Source of the DNA: Sinorhizobium kostiense
Lineage (GTDB): Bacteria; Pseudomonadota; Alphaproteobacteria; Rhizobiales; Rhizobiaceae
Assembly: GCF_017874595.1 (NCBI RefSeq)
Contig: NZ_JAGILA010000007.1
Location: 62,001 to 126,000 of the forward strand
Reading direction: 5' to 3'
DNA: 64,000 bases
In this document: piece by piece, positions 43,957-51,532 of the stretch
How positions within the stretch are numbered: the stretch's first letter is position 1
How the letters are laid out: every line of letters begins with the position of its first letter
Notes under the pieces: model-generated
The model's input: only the letters and a program-made list of their open reading frames with translations
Told to the model about the DNA's origin: nothing
The model's database searches: none
Program-made: the position numbers and the translations under genes

Positions 43957-44982
43957 TCAGCGAACCGGTATCGCGTACTGGAGGCCGCCCTTCGTCCACA
44001 GAGCGTTCAGGCCGCGCTCGATCTTCAGCGGGCTGCCTGCACCGATGTTGCGGTCGAAGATTTCGCCGTAGTTGCCAACAGCCTTGACGACGTTCACCGC
44101 CCATTCGTTGGTGAGGCCGAGGTCGGTGCCGATCTTGCTGTCGGCCTCGACGCCGAGGAAGCGCTGGACGTCCGGGTTGGCCGATTTCTTCATTTCCTCG
44201 ACGTTGGCCTGCGTGATGCCGAATTCCTCCGCCTGAACCAGCGCGTAGTGAACCCAGGTGACGATGTCGAACCACTGGTCATCGCCCTGGCGGACGGCCG
44301 GGCCGAGCGGCTCCTTCGAGATGATTTCCGGCAGGATTATGTGATCGTCCGGGTTGGAGAGCGTAAGGCGAAGCGAATAGAGGCCGGACTGGTCGGTCGT
44401 GTAGACGTCGCAGCGGCCGGCATCGTAGGCGGCATTCACTTCTTCGAGCTTCTCGAACACCACCGGGTTGTACTGAAGGTTGTTCGCCTTGAAATAGTCG
44501 GCGAGGTTCAGTTCGGTGGTCGTGCCGGTCTGCACGCAGACGGCTGCACCGGAGAGCTCGAGTGCCGACTTCACGTCGAGGCCCTTGCGAACCATGAAGC
44601 CCTGGCCGTCATAGTAGTTGACCGGGCGGAAGTTGAAGCCGAGCGCCGTGTCGCGGTTGATCGTCCAGGTGGTGTTACGAGCGAGAACGTCGACTTCGCC
44701 GGACTGCAACGCCGGGAAACGCTCCTTCGCGGATGTCGGGGTGTACTTCACCTTCGTGGCGTCTCCGAAGATGGCAGCCGCAATGGCCTTGCAGTAATCG
44801 ACGTCGAAGCCGCTCCAGTTGCCGGCGGCGTCGGGTGCTGCGAACCCGGCGAGGCCCGTGTTGACACCGCACTGGACGAAGCCCTTTGCCTTCACATCGT
44901 CAAGGGTAGCAGCCGATGCAGCGTTTGCGCCAATCCCCATGACAGCAGCGCCTACAAGGGCCGTCAGAATTCTTCTTGCCAT
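43957..44982 (-). CDS. aapJ: General L-amino acid ABC transporter, substrate-binding protein
   Basis: 341 residues from ATG 44982; the open frame reaches 45024 but the extra residues do not fit a signal peptide. The signal peptide covers 1-23 (LVGAAVMGIGANAASAA). The periplasmic binding domain has VKAKGFVQCGVNTGLAGFA, WSGFDVDYCKAIAAAIF, EVDVLARNTTWTINRD and AVCVQTGTTTELNLADYF. It captures polar amino acids for AapQMP. It is the first gene of the operon. Confidence 0.95.
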   Translation of the reverse strand: MARRILTALVGAAVMGIGANAASAATLDDVKAKGFVQCGVNTGLAGFAAPDAAGNWSGFDVDYCKAIAAAIFGDATKVKYTPTSAKERFPALQSGEVDVLARNTTWTINRDTALGFNFRPVNYYDGQGFMVRKGLDVKSALELSGAAVCVQTGTTTELNLADYFKANNLQYNPVVFEKLEEVNAAYDAGRCDVYTTDQSGLYSLRLTLSNPDDHIILPEIISKEPLGPAVRQGDDQWFDIVTWVHYALVQAEEFGITQANVEEMKKSANPDVQRFLGVEADSKIGTDLGLTNEWAVNVVKAVGNYGEIFDRNIGAGSPLKIERGLNALWTKGGLQYAIPVR

Positions 44983-45318
44983 TTTTTGAACCTTTTCGGT
45001 TGTCGTTAGTTCCCGTCTGCACAATTGGTGCGCCCATAGCGCGTGCAGCCTCAGCCACCCTCCTGGCGTGAGTGCAGTCTATCTCATGCCCAAATTCCAT
45101 GAGGGTCAAGAGAAGATGCCGATTTTCTGCTTTTTCATGTGAAAAACGTGAAATGCGCCAGAAGTTTAGGCACTTTTCCGCAAAAACCGATGAGTTCTGA
45201 GCAAAAAGCCGCCAGTTGCGCATGATCTGGGTTTCGGCGTGAAACGCACCGAATCCCCTTGACCAGGCGCAGGCTGCGTTCGATGAGTTGGCATCGAGTT
45301 TCAAAAGCGGGTTTCCCA
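44983..45318. other. Intergenic region between divergent aapJ and metC genes
   Basis: 336 bases presumed to hold both promoters. No SAM riboswitch, known operator or gene was recognised. Confidence 0.45.
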
Positions 45319-46506
45319 ATGGCAGACAAGATGAGTGCGCGCGACGGCATGGGTATCAACACCCTCCTTGCGCATACCGGCAATAATCCTCACGACTACC
45401 ATGGCTTCGTCAATCCGCCGGTGGTGCATGCTTCGACCGTGCTGTTCCCGAACGCGAGAACCATGGAAACGCGGGCGCAGAAATACACCTACGGAACGCG
45501 AGGCACGCCGACGACCGATGCGCTTTGCAATGCCATAAACGAGCTTGAGGGGGCGGCAGGAACGATTCTCGTTCCGTCCGGGCTCGCGGCCGTGACCGTG
45601 CCCTTTCTTGCCTATCTTTCATCTGGCGACCATGCGCTCATCGTCGACTCGGTCTATTTTCCGACGCGGCATTTTTGCGACACGATGCTGACCAGGCTCG
45701 GCGTGACGGTCGAATATTACGATCCGATGATCGGCGCCGGAATCGAGAAGCTGGTGAGGCCGAACACGCGGCTGGTCCATACGGAAGCGCCGGGATCGAA
45801 TACCTTCGAGATGCAGGATATTCGGGCGATTGCGGACGTCGCGCACCGCCACGGTTGCATCGTGACCATGGACAACACCTGGGCAACGCCGCTCTATTTT
45901 CGGCCGCTCGAGCATGGCGTCGACATTTCGATCCATGCCGCGACCAAGTATCCGTCCGGCCACTCGGACGTGCTCCTCGGAACGGTGTCCGCCAATGCGG
46001 CGCATTGGCCGGCCCTGAGCGAGGCGATGGTGACGCTCGGCGTTTGCGTCTCGCCGGACGACAGTTACCAGATCCTGCGCGGTCTGCGCACGATGGGACT
46101 TCGCCTCGAGCGGCATCAGGAAAGCGCTCTTGCGATCGCCAACTGGCTCGAAGGCCGTGAAGAGGTTGCACGCGTGCTGCATCCGGCGCTGCCGAGCTTC
46201 CCCGGGCACGAGCTGTGGAAGCGCGACTTTGGCGGCGCAAGCGGCATCTTCTCATTTGTGTTGAGGGCCGATCCTGAGAAGATGAAGGCAAAGGCCCATG
46301 CCTTCCTCGATGCGCTCTCGATTTTCGGCCTTGGCTATTCCTGGGGCGGTTTCGAAAGTCTTGCCGTTCACGTGAACCTCGCCGACCGCAAGATTGCGAA
46401 GGCGCCCTCGGAAGGCCCGGTGATCCGATTGCAGATCGGGCTGGAGGACGTTCAGGACATCCGTCGCGACATCGAGGCGGGCTTTGCCGCGGCAAATGCG
46501 GTCTGA
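45319..46506 (+). CDS. metC: Cystathionine beta-lyase
   Basis: 395 residues from ATG 45319. PLP enzyme of the Cys/Met metabolism family; MetC splits cystathionine to homocysteine, pyruvate and ammonia in methionine synthesis. The PLP-binding pattern includes YTYGTRGTPTTDALCNAI, GTILVPSGLAAVT, TMDNTWATPLYFRP and the Schiff-base Lys of ATKYPSGHSD (K210). C-terminal YSWGGFESLAVH fits the MetC branch. The ribosome site is weak (AAAGCGGG). It is monocistronic, with a terminator after the stop. Confidence 0.92.
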   Translation: MADKMSARDGMGINTLLAHTGNNPHDYHGFVNPPVVHASTVLFPNARTMETRAQKYTYGTRGTPTTDALCNAINELEGAAGTILVPSGLAAVTVPFLAYLSSGDHALIVDSVYFPTRHFCDTMLTRLGVTVEYYDPMIGAGIEKLVRPNTRLVHTEAPGSNTFEMQDIRAIADVAHRHGCIVTMDNTWATPLYFRPLEHGVDISIHAATKYPSGHSDVLLGTVSANAAHWPALSEAMVTLGVCVSPDDSYQILRGLRTMGLRLERHQESALAIANWLEGREEVARVLHPALPSFPGHELWKRDFGGASGIFSFVLRADPEKMKAKAHAFLDALSIFGLGYSWGGFESLAVHVNLADRKIAKAPSEGPVIRLQIGLEDVQDIRRDIEAGFAAANAV

Positions 46507-46526
46507 GGGATAGACTGGATCAAAGG

Positions 46527-46553
46527 AGTGCGGGCAAGAGCTGCGCCCGCACT
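46527..46553. terminator. Terminator between metC and the monooxygenase gene
   Basis: AGTGCGGGC and GCCCGCACT pair over 9 bases with a 9-base loop; it lies in the 65-base gap between two convergent genes and could serve both strands. Confidence 0.7.
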
Positions 46554-46571
46554 TCCTTAGCCCCGTCGCCC

Positions 46572-47735
46572 TTAGGCGCCGTAGCCGTAGAGCCAATCCA
46601 GATCGGCGGCGAGCGCCTCCGGGCTCCTGAGGGAGAGGATCAGGTCTCGCCCGATTCTCAAGGGGCCGCGGGCGTGGTAGGCGAAGTGATTGAAGGCGCC
46701 GCGGCTGCGGACGCGGTTGATCCGGGGCTTGCGGCTGCCCTCATAGCGCGCAAAGGCGGACGCAGGATCGGCGCACCCGGCGAGGCACTCGGCAAGTTCG
46801 CGGGCATCCTCGATCGCCATCGCTGCGCCCTGTGCCGCGAACGGCGTCATCGCATGCGCGGCATCGCCTATGAGAACGATATCGCGCCCGTTGTGCCATG
46901 CGCCTTCGCCGACCGTGGAAAGAGGCCAATAGGTCGCGGACGCGGCATTTTCGAGCATCGAAAGCAGGCTGGGGTGCCAGCTCTCGAACGCCGCGGCAAG
47001 GACCCGTAGCCGCTCTTTTGAATTGTTGCCCGCCCATGCTTCATCGGTCGGGCTGCCACCCGCGATTGCAACGATGTTGAAACTGTCTGCTTCCCGGATC
47101 GGGTAGGCGACGAGATGTGCGTTTGGCCCGAGGAAGGCCGTGACGCGATCGCCCGACAGGCACTCCGCCGCTTGCGCCCGGGGGACCATCAGCCGCCAGG
47201 CGACATTACCGGAAAAACGGACGGAGCCTGCCCCGGGGATGGCGGCTCGCACCTTCGATCGGATGCCGTCCGCGCCGACAATCGCTGCCGGGCGCCGCCC
47301 GATTGCATCGGCGATTGTCTCCGCCGGGTTCCCTGCAATGCTCTTTCCAAGATGGAGGTGGCAGCGAGGCTCTTCCAGTAACGCATCAAGAAGAATTCGC
47401 TGCAGACTGGCGCGATGGAGCACGCCATAGGGTGCGGCCCAGCGGCTGCGGGCGTCGATACCCGCAGGCACGCGCGCAAGCGGGCGCAGGGAGCACCCAT
47501 CCACAAGCTCGATCGCCACGGGCTCGCTCCACACCGCCTGGAGTTCCGGAAGCAGGCCGAGCTCGATCAGTATTCGGGACGCGTTCGGTGAGAGCTGCAG
47601 TCCGGCGCCGACTTCCTCGAGCGCCTCGGCCTGTTCGAGGACATCCGCTTCAAATCCCTGTCGCGCAAGACAGAGAGCCGTTGTCAGGCCGGCGATGCCG
47701 GCACCGACGATCGCGATCGGTCCCCTGCCGTGCAT
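46572..47735 (-). CDS. FAD-dependent monooxygenase
   Basis: 387 residues from ATG 47735, immediately before IAIVGAGIAGLTTALCLARQ. The open frame continues upstream into the zinc-finger gene without homology. The class A flavoprotein monooxygenase motifs are present: the GxGxxG at the start, an IVGADGIRSKVRA segment and the second FAD motif VLIGDAAHAMTPFAAQGAA. It resembles salicylate hydroxylase and UbiH-type enzymes; the aromatic substrate is unknown. The start lies 28 bases after the zinc-finger gene on the same strand. Confidence 0.87.
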   Translation of the reverse strand: MHGRGPIAIVGAGIAGLTTALCLARQGFEADVLEQAEALEEVGAGLQLSPNASRILIELGLLPELQAVWSEPVAIELVDGCSLRPLARVPAGIDARSRWAAPYGVLHRASLQRILLDALLEEPRCHLHLGKSIAGNPAETIADAIGRRPAAIVGADGIRSKVRAAIPGAGSVRFSGNVAWRLMVPRAQAAECLSGDRVTAFLGPNAHLVAYPIREADSFNIVAIAGGSPTDEAWAGNNSKERLRVLAAAFESWHPSLLSMLENAASATYWPLSTVGEGAWHNGRDIVLIGDAAHAMTPFAAQGAAMAIEDARELAECLAGCADPASAFARYEGSRKPRINRVRSRGAFNHFAYHARGPLRIGRDLILSLRSPEALAADLDWLYGYGA

Positions 47736-47763
47736 CGACGCCGCGCCGACAGCCGCGGAAGGA

Positions 47764-48009
47764 TCAGGCGGCCTTGTTTTCGAAGAGGCAGCCCGGCGGA
47801 ATGGTTTCCGTCGCCTGCAGCGATGGATTGTAGCGGTAGAGCGTCGAGCAATAGGAGCAGACCTTCTCGTTCTCGTCGCCCATGTCGACAAAGATATGCG
47901 GATGATCGAAGGGAATGGATGCGCCGGTGCACATGAATTCCTTCACGCCGATCTCAATGACCCGGTGCCCGCCGTCGTTCTGGAAATGGGGGATGCTGTG
48001 GCCGGCCAT
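47764..48009 (-). CDS. CHCC zinc-finger domain protein
   Basis: 81 residues. Resembles the zf-CHCC family, related to the NDUFS6 subunit of mitochondrial complex I. The zinc ligands would be the Cys of EFMCTG, His in DHPHIFVD and the VCSYC pair. The C-terminus PSLQATETIPPGCLF is family-typical. Its role in bacteria is not settled; it may be an accessory of complex I assembly. The gene precedes the monooxygenase on the minus strand. Confidence 0.88.
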   Translation of the reverse strand: MAGHSIPHFQNDGGHRVIEIGVKEFMCTGASIPFDHPHIFVDMGDENEKVCSYCSTLYRYNPSLQATETIPPGCLFENKAA

Positions 48010-48185
48010 GTCTTAGCTCCGATATGCAAGTCTTTAGGTCGATTTTGCCGGCACCATAGTGAGCTTTGGCGCAAATGTGTAGCAGCAAACATGACGCGCC
48101 TGTGGTTTTTGGACAGCGGGGCTTTTCGCTCACGGCATTACCACCTAGTTTGCCGGAAAAATTGGAACACGCCCCAGGAACCGAG

Positions 48186-48971
48186 ATGGACTTGAACCCG
48201 CCGCCATTCTCACACTTCGTACATGACGGACTGGAAATCGCCTATTTCGACGAGGGTGAGTCGTCTGGCGATCCGATCCTGCTCATCCACGGCTTCGCTT
48301 CGAGCGCGAATGTCAACTGGGTGTTCCCGGGCTGGCTCAAGACTTTGGGCGATGCCGGCTATCGGGTGGTCGCCCTCGACAATCGGGGCCACGGCGCAAG
48401 CAGCAAGCCTCACGATGCCTCTCTCTATCATCCGCCCCGGATGGCCGGCGACGCGGCCGCACTCCTCCATCATCTCGGCATCAGCGAGGCGCACGTGATG
48501 GGTTATTCGATGGGTGCTCGGATCTCCGCTTTCCTGGCGCTCGCGCATCCGCACCGCGTCCGCTCGATCGTCTTCGGCGGGCTCGGGATCGGCTTGGTCA
48601 CCGGCGTCGGGGATTGGGATCCGATTGCCGGCGCGCTCCTTGCGCCGTCGCTCGAGGACGTGACGCACGAACGCGGCCGCATGTTTCGCGCCTTTGCTGA
48701 CCAGACGAAAAGCGATCGCCGAGCGCTTGCCGCCTGTATATCGACCTCGCGCGATCTGATTTCGGTGGAGGATATCGGGCGCATAGACGTGCCGGTCCTG
48801 ATCGGCGTCGGAACGAAGGACGACATTGCCGGATCGGCCGAGGAACTTGCCGCACTCATGCCGCACGCCAAGGCGCTGGACATTCCGGGGCGCGACCACA
48901 TGCTGGCTGTCGGCGATCGGGTATTCAAGAAGGCGGTGCTCGATTTCCTCGCGGAGGTCGGGCGGGCATAG
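48186..48971 (+). CDS. Alpha/beta hydrolase
   Basis: 261 residues from ATG 48186. Alpha/beta-hydrolase fold with the oxyanion LLIHGFASSANVNWVFPGW, VVALDNRGHGASSKP, the nucleophile elbow VMGYSMGARISAFLAL (GYSMG), an Asp in VGTKDDIAG and the late His in PGRDHMLAV. These are all triad positions of a serine hydrolase. Substrate unknown. The start lies 176 bases from the divergent zinc-finger gene; it is followed by cysE after 112 bases. Confidence 0.88.
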   Translation: MDLNPPPFSHFVHDGLEIAYFDEGESSGDPILLIHGFASSANVNWVFPGWLKTLGDAGYRVVALDNRGHGASSKPHDASLYHPPRMAGDAAALLHHLGISEAHVMGYSMGARISAFLALAHPHRVRSIVFGGLGIGLVTGVGDWDPIAGALLAPSLEDVTHERGRMFRAFADQTKSDRRALAACISTSRDLISVEDIGRIDVPVLIGVGTKDDIAGSAEELAALMPHAKALDIPGRDHMLAVGDRVFKKAVLDFLAEVGRA

Positions 48972-49083
48972 CCGCCTGTCAGACACCTTTGAAGGCGCTG
49001 GCCATTTATGTCGGCGGGGAAATGCCCTATATAATGCCCCATCGACGGCGCAGACCTCAAACTTGTCGGGAAGGAGCGCGACC

Positions 49084-49911
49084 ATGGTCGCAAAGACCGA
49101 AGTTCGTCATGCGGAATCGCTGAAGGCGATCGACCCCATTTGGGATAGCCTGCGCGAAGAGGCGCGTATGGCCGCCGAGCGCGACCCGATGCTTGCTGCC
49201 TTCCTTTATTCGACGGTCGTCAATCAGCACTCGCTGGAAGAAAGCGTGATCTACCGCATCTGCGAGCGGCTGGACCATCCCGACCTGCAGGCAAATCTCT
49301 TGCATCAGACCTTTTCCGAAATGCTCGACGACTGGCCCGAATGGGGAACGATTCTGCGCGTCGATATCCAGGCCGTCTACGACCGCGATCCCGCCTGCAC
49401 GCGCTTTCTCGAGCCGGTCCTTTACTTCAAGGGTTTCCATGCGATCCAGACGCATCGTCTCGCACATTGGCTCTGGAACCGCGGGCGAAAGGATTTCTCC
49501 CTCTATCTGCAGAGCCGCTCCTCCAGCGTCTTCCAGACGGACATCAATCCCGCAGCCCGCATCGGACGCGGCATCTTCCTCGACCACGCGACCGGTCTTG
49601 TCGTCGGCGAGACCGCCGTTATCGGCGACAACGTGTCGATCCTGCACGGGGTGACGCTTGGTGGCACCGGCAAGGAAGGCAGCGACCGCCATCCGAAAAT
49701 CGGCGACGGCGTGCTGATCGGCGCAGGTGCGAAGATCCTCGGTAATATCCACATCGGTCATTGCTCGCGCGTGGCAGCGGGTTCGGTGGTGCTGAAGCCG
49801 GTGCCGCCGAAGACGACGGTGGCGGGGGTTCCGGCAAAGGTCGTGGGCGAAGCCGGATGCTCCGAACCGTCGCGCCAAATGGACCAGATCCTGACGAGCT
49901 TCGAAATCTGA
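49084..49911 (+). CDS. cysE: Serine acetyltransferase
   Basis: 275 residues. Makes O-acetylserine from serine and acetyl-CoA, the carbon skeleton for cysteine. The helical N-terminal domain (1-140) is followed by the left-handed hexapeptide beta helix (about 145-235: DHATGLVVGETAVIGDNVSI, HGVTLGGTGKEG, RHPKIGDGVLIGAGAKILG). The C-terminal tail ends in ILTSFEI, the Ile-terminated tail that binds cysteine synthase. Preceded by GGAAGGAGCG. Confidence 0.95.
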   Translation: MVAKTEVRHAESLKAIDPIWDSLREEARMAAERDPMLAAFLYSTVVNQHSLEESVIYRICERLDHPDLQANLLHQTFSEMLDDWPEWGTILRVDIQAVYDRDPACTRFLEPVLYFKGFHAIQTHRLAHWLWNRGRKDFSLYLQSRSSSVFQTDINPAARIGRGIFLDHATGLVVGETAVIGDNVSILHGVTLGGTGKEGSDRHPKIGDGVLIGAGAKILGNIHIGHCSRVAAGSVVLKPVPPKTTVAGVPAKVVGEAGCSEPSRQMDQILTSFEI

Positions 49912-50075
49912 GCAGCCTCCGCAAGAGTGTCTGGTTTGCGAGCAGAAGTTGCCGCAAACAAGGGAATCGAAGCAGACCGCCGAGATCTCCACAGCCGGCC
50001 AGCGCCGGAGTGGCTTTACACCTGGCGATGTCGCATGCGAGAAGCGCCGCAAATCAACGGCTACGGAGAATAGAT

Positions 50076-50279
50076 TTGAAGCCCGAAGAGATCCGCAAGC
50101 TTGAGGCTTATCTCAAGCGCACCTTCAACCAGTCCATGGTCGTCAAGGCTCGCCCAAAAAAGGATGAATCCGCAGAAGTCTATCTGGGAGACGAATTCCT
50201 CGGGGTCGTTTTCCGTGACGAGGAGGATGGCGAGCTTTCCTACAATTTCTCGATGGCGATCCTGGATATCGATCTTTAG
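50076..50279 (+). CDS. DUF3126 family protein
   Basis: 67 residues with a TTG start at 50076, decided by GGAG 7 bases upstream and by the natural N-terminus KPEEIRKLEAYLKRTFN. The rest is a small alpha/beta protein: EVYLGDEFLGVVFRDEEDGE. The family is widespread in Alphaproteobacteria and has no known function. Confidence 0.85.
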   Translation: MKPEEIRKLEAYLKRTFNQSMVVKARPKKDESAEVYLGDEFLGVVFRDEEDGELSYNFSMAILDIDL

Positions 50280-50309
50280 TTCGCCATGGTTTTGGGGCCG
50301 GATCGAGCT

Positions 50310-50330
50310 AAATCACAAGCGTGATTTTTC
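50310..50330 (+). terminator. Terminator after the DUF3126 gene, nested in a larger inverted repeat
   Basis: AAATCAC and GTGATTT pair around AAGC and run into TTC. A second pair of arms, TTTTGGGGC (50290-50298) and GCCCCAAAA (50339-50347), encloses it. Confidence 0.65.
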
Positions 50331-50497
50331 TCCAATCAGCCCCAAAATTTCCGCCTTTCTCTGGTATCCGATCTGAGCAATTAGGTCGGGCTTTTCTTCG
50401 TAAAGTCATACTTATGGCTTTGACGGAGGAGTCGCTGAGAACGAGGGTACTTTCGTCAAGCTCTGCAGGAAGTGCTTTTGCGGTGCACACTCTTGCC

Positions 50498-50525
50498 TTG
50501 ACTTTTTGTGCGCCGCACATAGACT
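50498..50525 (+). promoter_or_regulatory. Possible sigma-70-type promoter for the phasin gene
   Basis: TTGACT at 50498 and TAGACT at 50520 with 16-base spacing, about 40 bases ahead of the ATG at 50564. This is a visual match only. Confidence 0.3.
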
Positions 50526-50563
50526 TTTCCCGCACTCTGCCCCACACGAAAAGGAGACGCCCG

Positions 50564-50917
50564 ATGTTTAACTTCGATGACGCCAATAAAAGGAGCAAGG
50601 AAGCGATGGACGTGGCCGTTAAAAGCTACTCCGCTCTGACCAAGGGTTTTCAGGCGATCGCGACCGAAGCTGCGGACTATTCGAAGAAGACCTTCGAAGA
50701 TGGAGTTGCGCATATCGAGAAGCTCTCCAACGCAAAGAGCCTCGAGGCCGCCTTCGAACTTCAGACGAATTATCTGAAGTCGAGCTATGAAAATTTCGTC
50801 GGCGAGGCGACGAAGATCGGTGAAATGTATGCCGATCTCGCCAAGGATGCCTACAAGCCCTACGAGGCTCCGGTTGCAAAGACTGCCGCTCAGGTCAAGT
50901 CTGCTGCCGCCGCCTGA
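50564..50917 (+). CDS. Phasin family protein
   Basis: 117 residues. Helical protein with the phasin pattern: NKRSKEAMDVAVKSYSALTK, GFQAIATEAADYSKKTFEDG, AFELQTNYLKSSYENFVGEA, ending in an Ala/Lys-rich tail. Phasins coat polyhydroxybutyrate granules and limit their size. AAGGAG lies 7 bases ahead of the ATG. A strong terminator follows. It is a single gene, not next to PHA synthesis genes here. Confidence 0.92.
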   Translation: MFNFDDANKRSKEAMDVAVKSYSALTKGFQAIATEAADYSKKTFEDGVAHIEKLSNAKSLEAAFELQTNYLKSSYENFVGEATKIGEMYADLAKDAYKPYEAPVAKTAAQVKSAAAA

Positions 50918-50939
50918 AAACGGGCGATCGAGTTTTGAG

Positions 50940-50980
50940 AAAGGCCGGTCGCGGATGCCGCGGCCGGCCTTTCGGTTTTT
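50940..50980 (+). terminator. Terminator after the phasin gene
   Basis: Fifteen-base-pair stem (one G-T pair): AAAGGCCGGTCGCGG with CCGCGGCCGGCCTTT, loop ATG, followed by CGGTTTTT. Confidence 0.9.
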
Positions 50981-51168
50981 GGTTGCCGCTACAGCCCGTA
51001 TGGGACACAAGCGCCGCGGCAGAATTTTCACCAATCTTGTGCTTCGCCATGCGAATATGATTGCAGTGCGTCGCGCCGGCCTTAAAATCCAAGAACGAAC
51101 CATTAGATTAAGGGCAAGCAGGCCGCAGCCATGTTGATGGGCTCAGGCCGGTGAGGGAATGGAATAGA

Positions 51169-51522
51169 ATGATCGCCAAGCCGGTCCGGATGCAGAAGGG
51201 AAGCGAAGGCGATGGAGGCGGGCCGAGCCGTGGCACCTCCGTCATCACACGCACCAAGCAGAAGACCAAGAAGCCGAGTTTGTACCGCGTTCTGCTTTTG
51301 AATGACGATTACACGCCGATGGAATTCGTCGTCCACATTCTGGAGCGCTTCTTCCAGAAGGACCGGGAAGAGGCAACACGCATCATGCTTCATGTCCACA
51401 ACCACGGCGTTGGAGAATGCGGCGTCTTCACCTACGAGGTCGCCGAAACCAAAGTGACGCAGGTGATGGATTTCTCCAGGCAGCATCAGCATCCGTTGCA
51501 ATGCGTCATGGAAAAGAAATGA
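51169..51522 (+). CDS. clpS: ATP-dependent Clp protease adaptor ClpS
   Basis: 117 residues from ATG 51169; an upstream GTG at 51151 is an alternative. N-degron adaptor that delivers N-end-rule substrates to ClpAP. An unstructured basic N-terminus (about 1-35) is followed by the core domain: [20 protein letters not shown], the [16 protein letters not shown] strand and a C-terminal [12 protein letters not shown]. It lies 10 bases ahead of clpA. Confidence 0.95.
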   Translation: MIAKPVRMQKGSEGDGGGPSRGTSVITRTKQKTKKPSLYRVLLLNDDYTPMEFVVHILERFFQKDREEATRIMLHVHNHGVGECGVFTYEVAETKVTQVMDFSRQHQHPLQCVMEKK

Positions 51523-51532
51523 GGAATTTAAC

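Noticed and set aside
44983..45318. SAM-II riboswitch upstream of metC
   Set aside because: The expected conserved pseudoknot bases were looked for and not seen.
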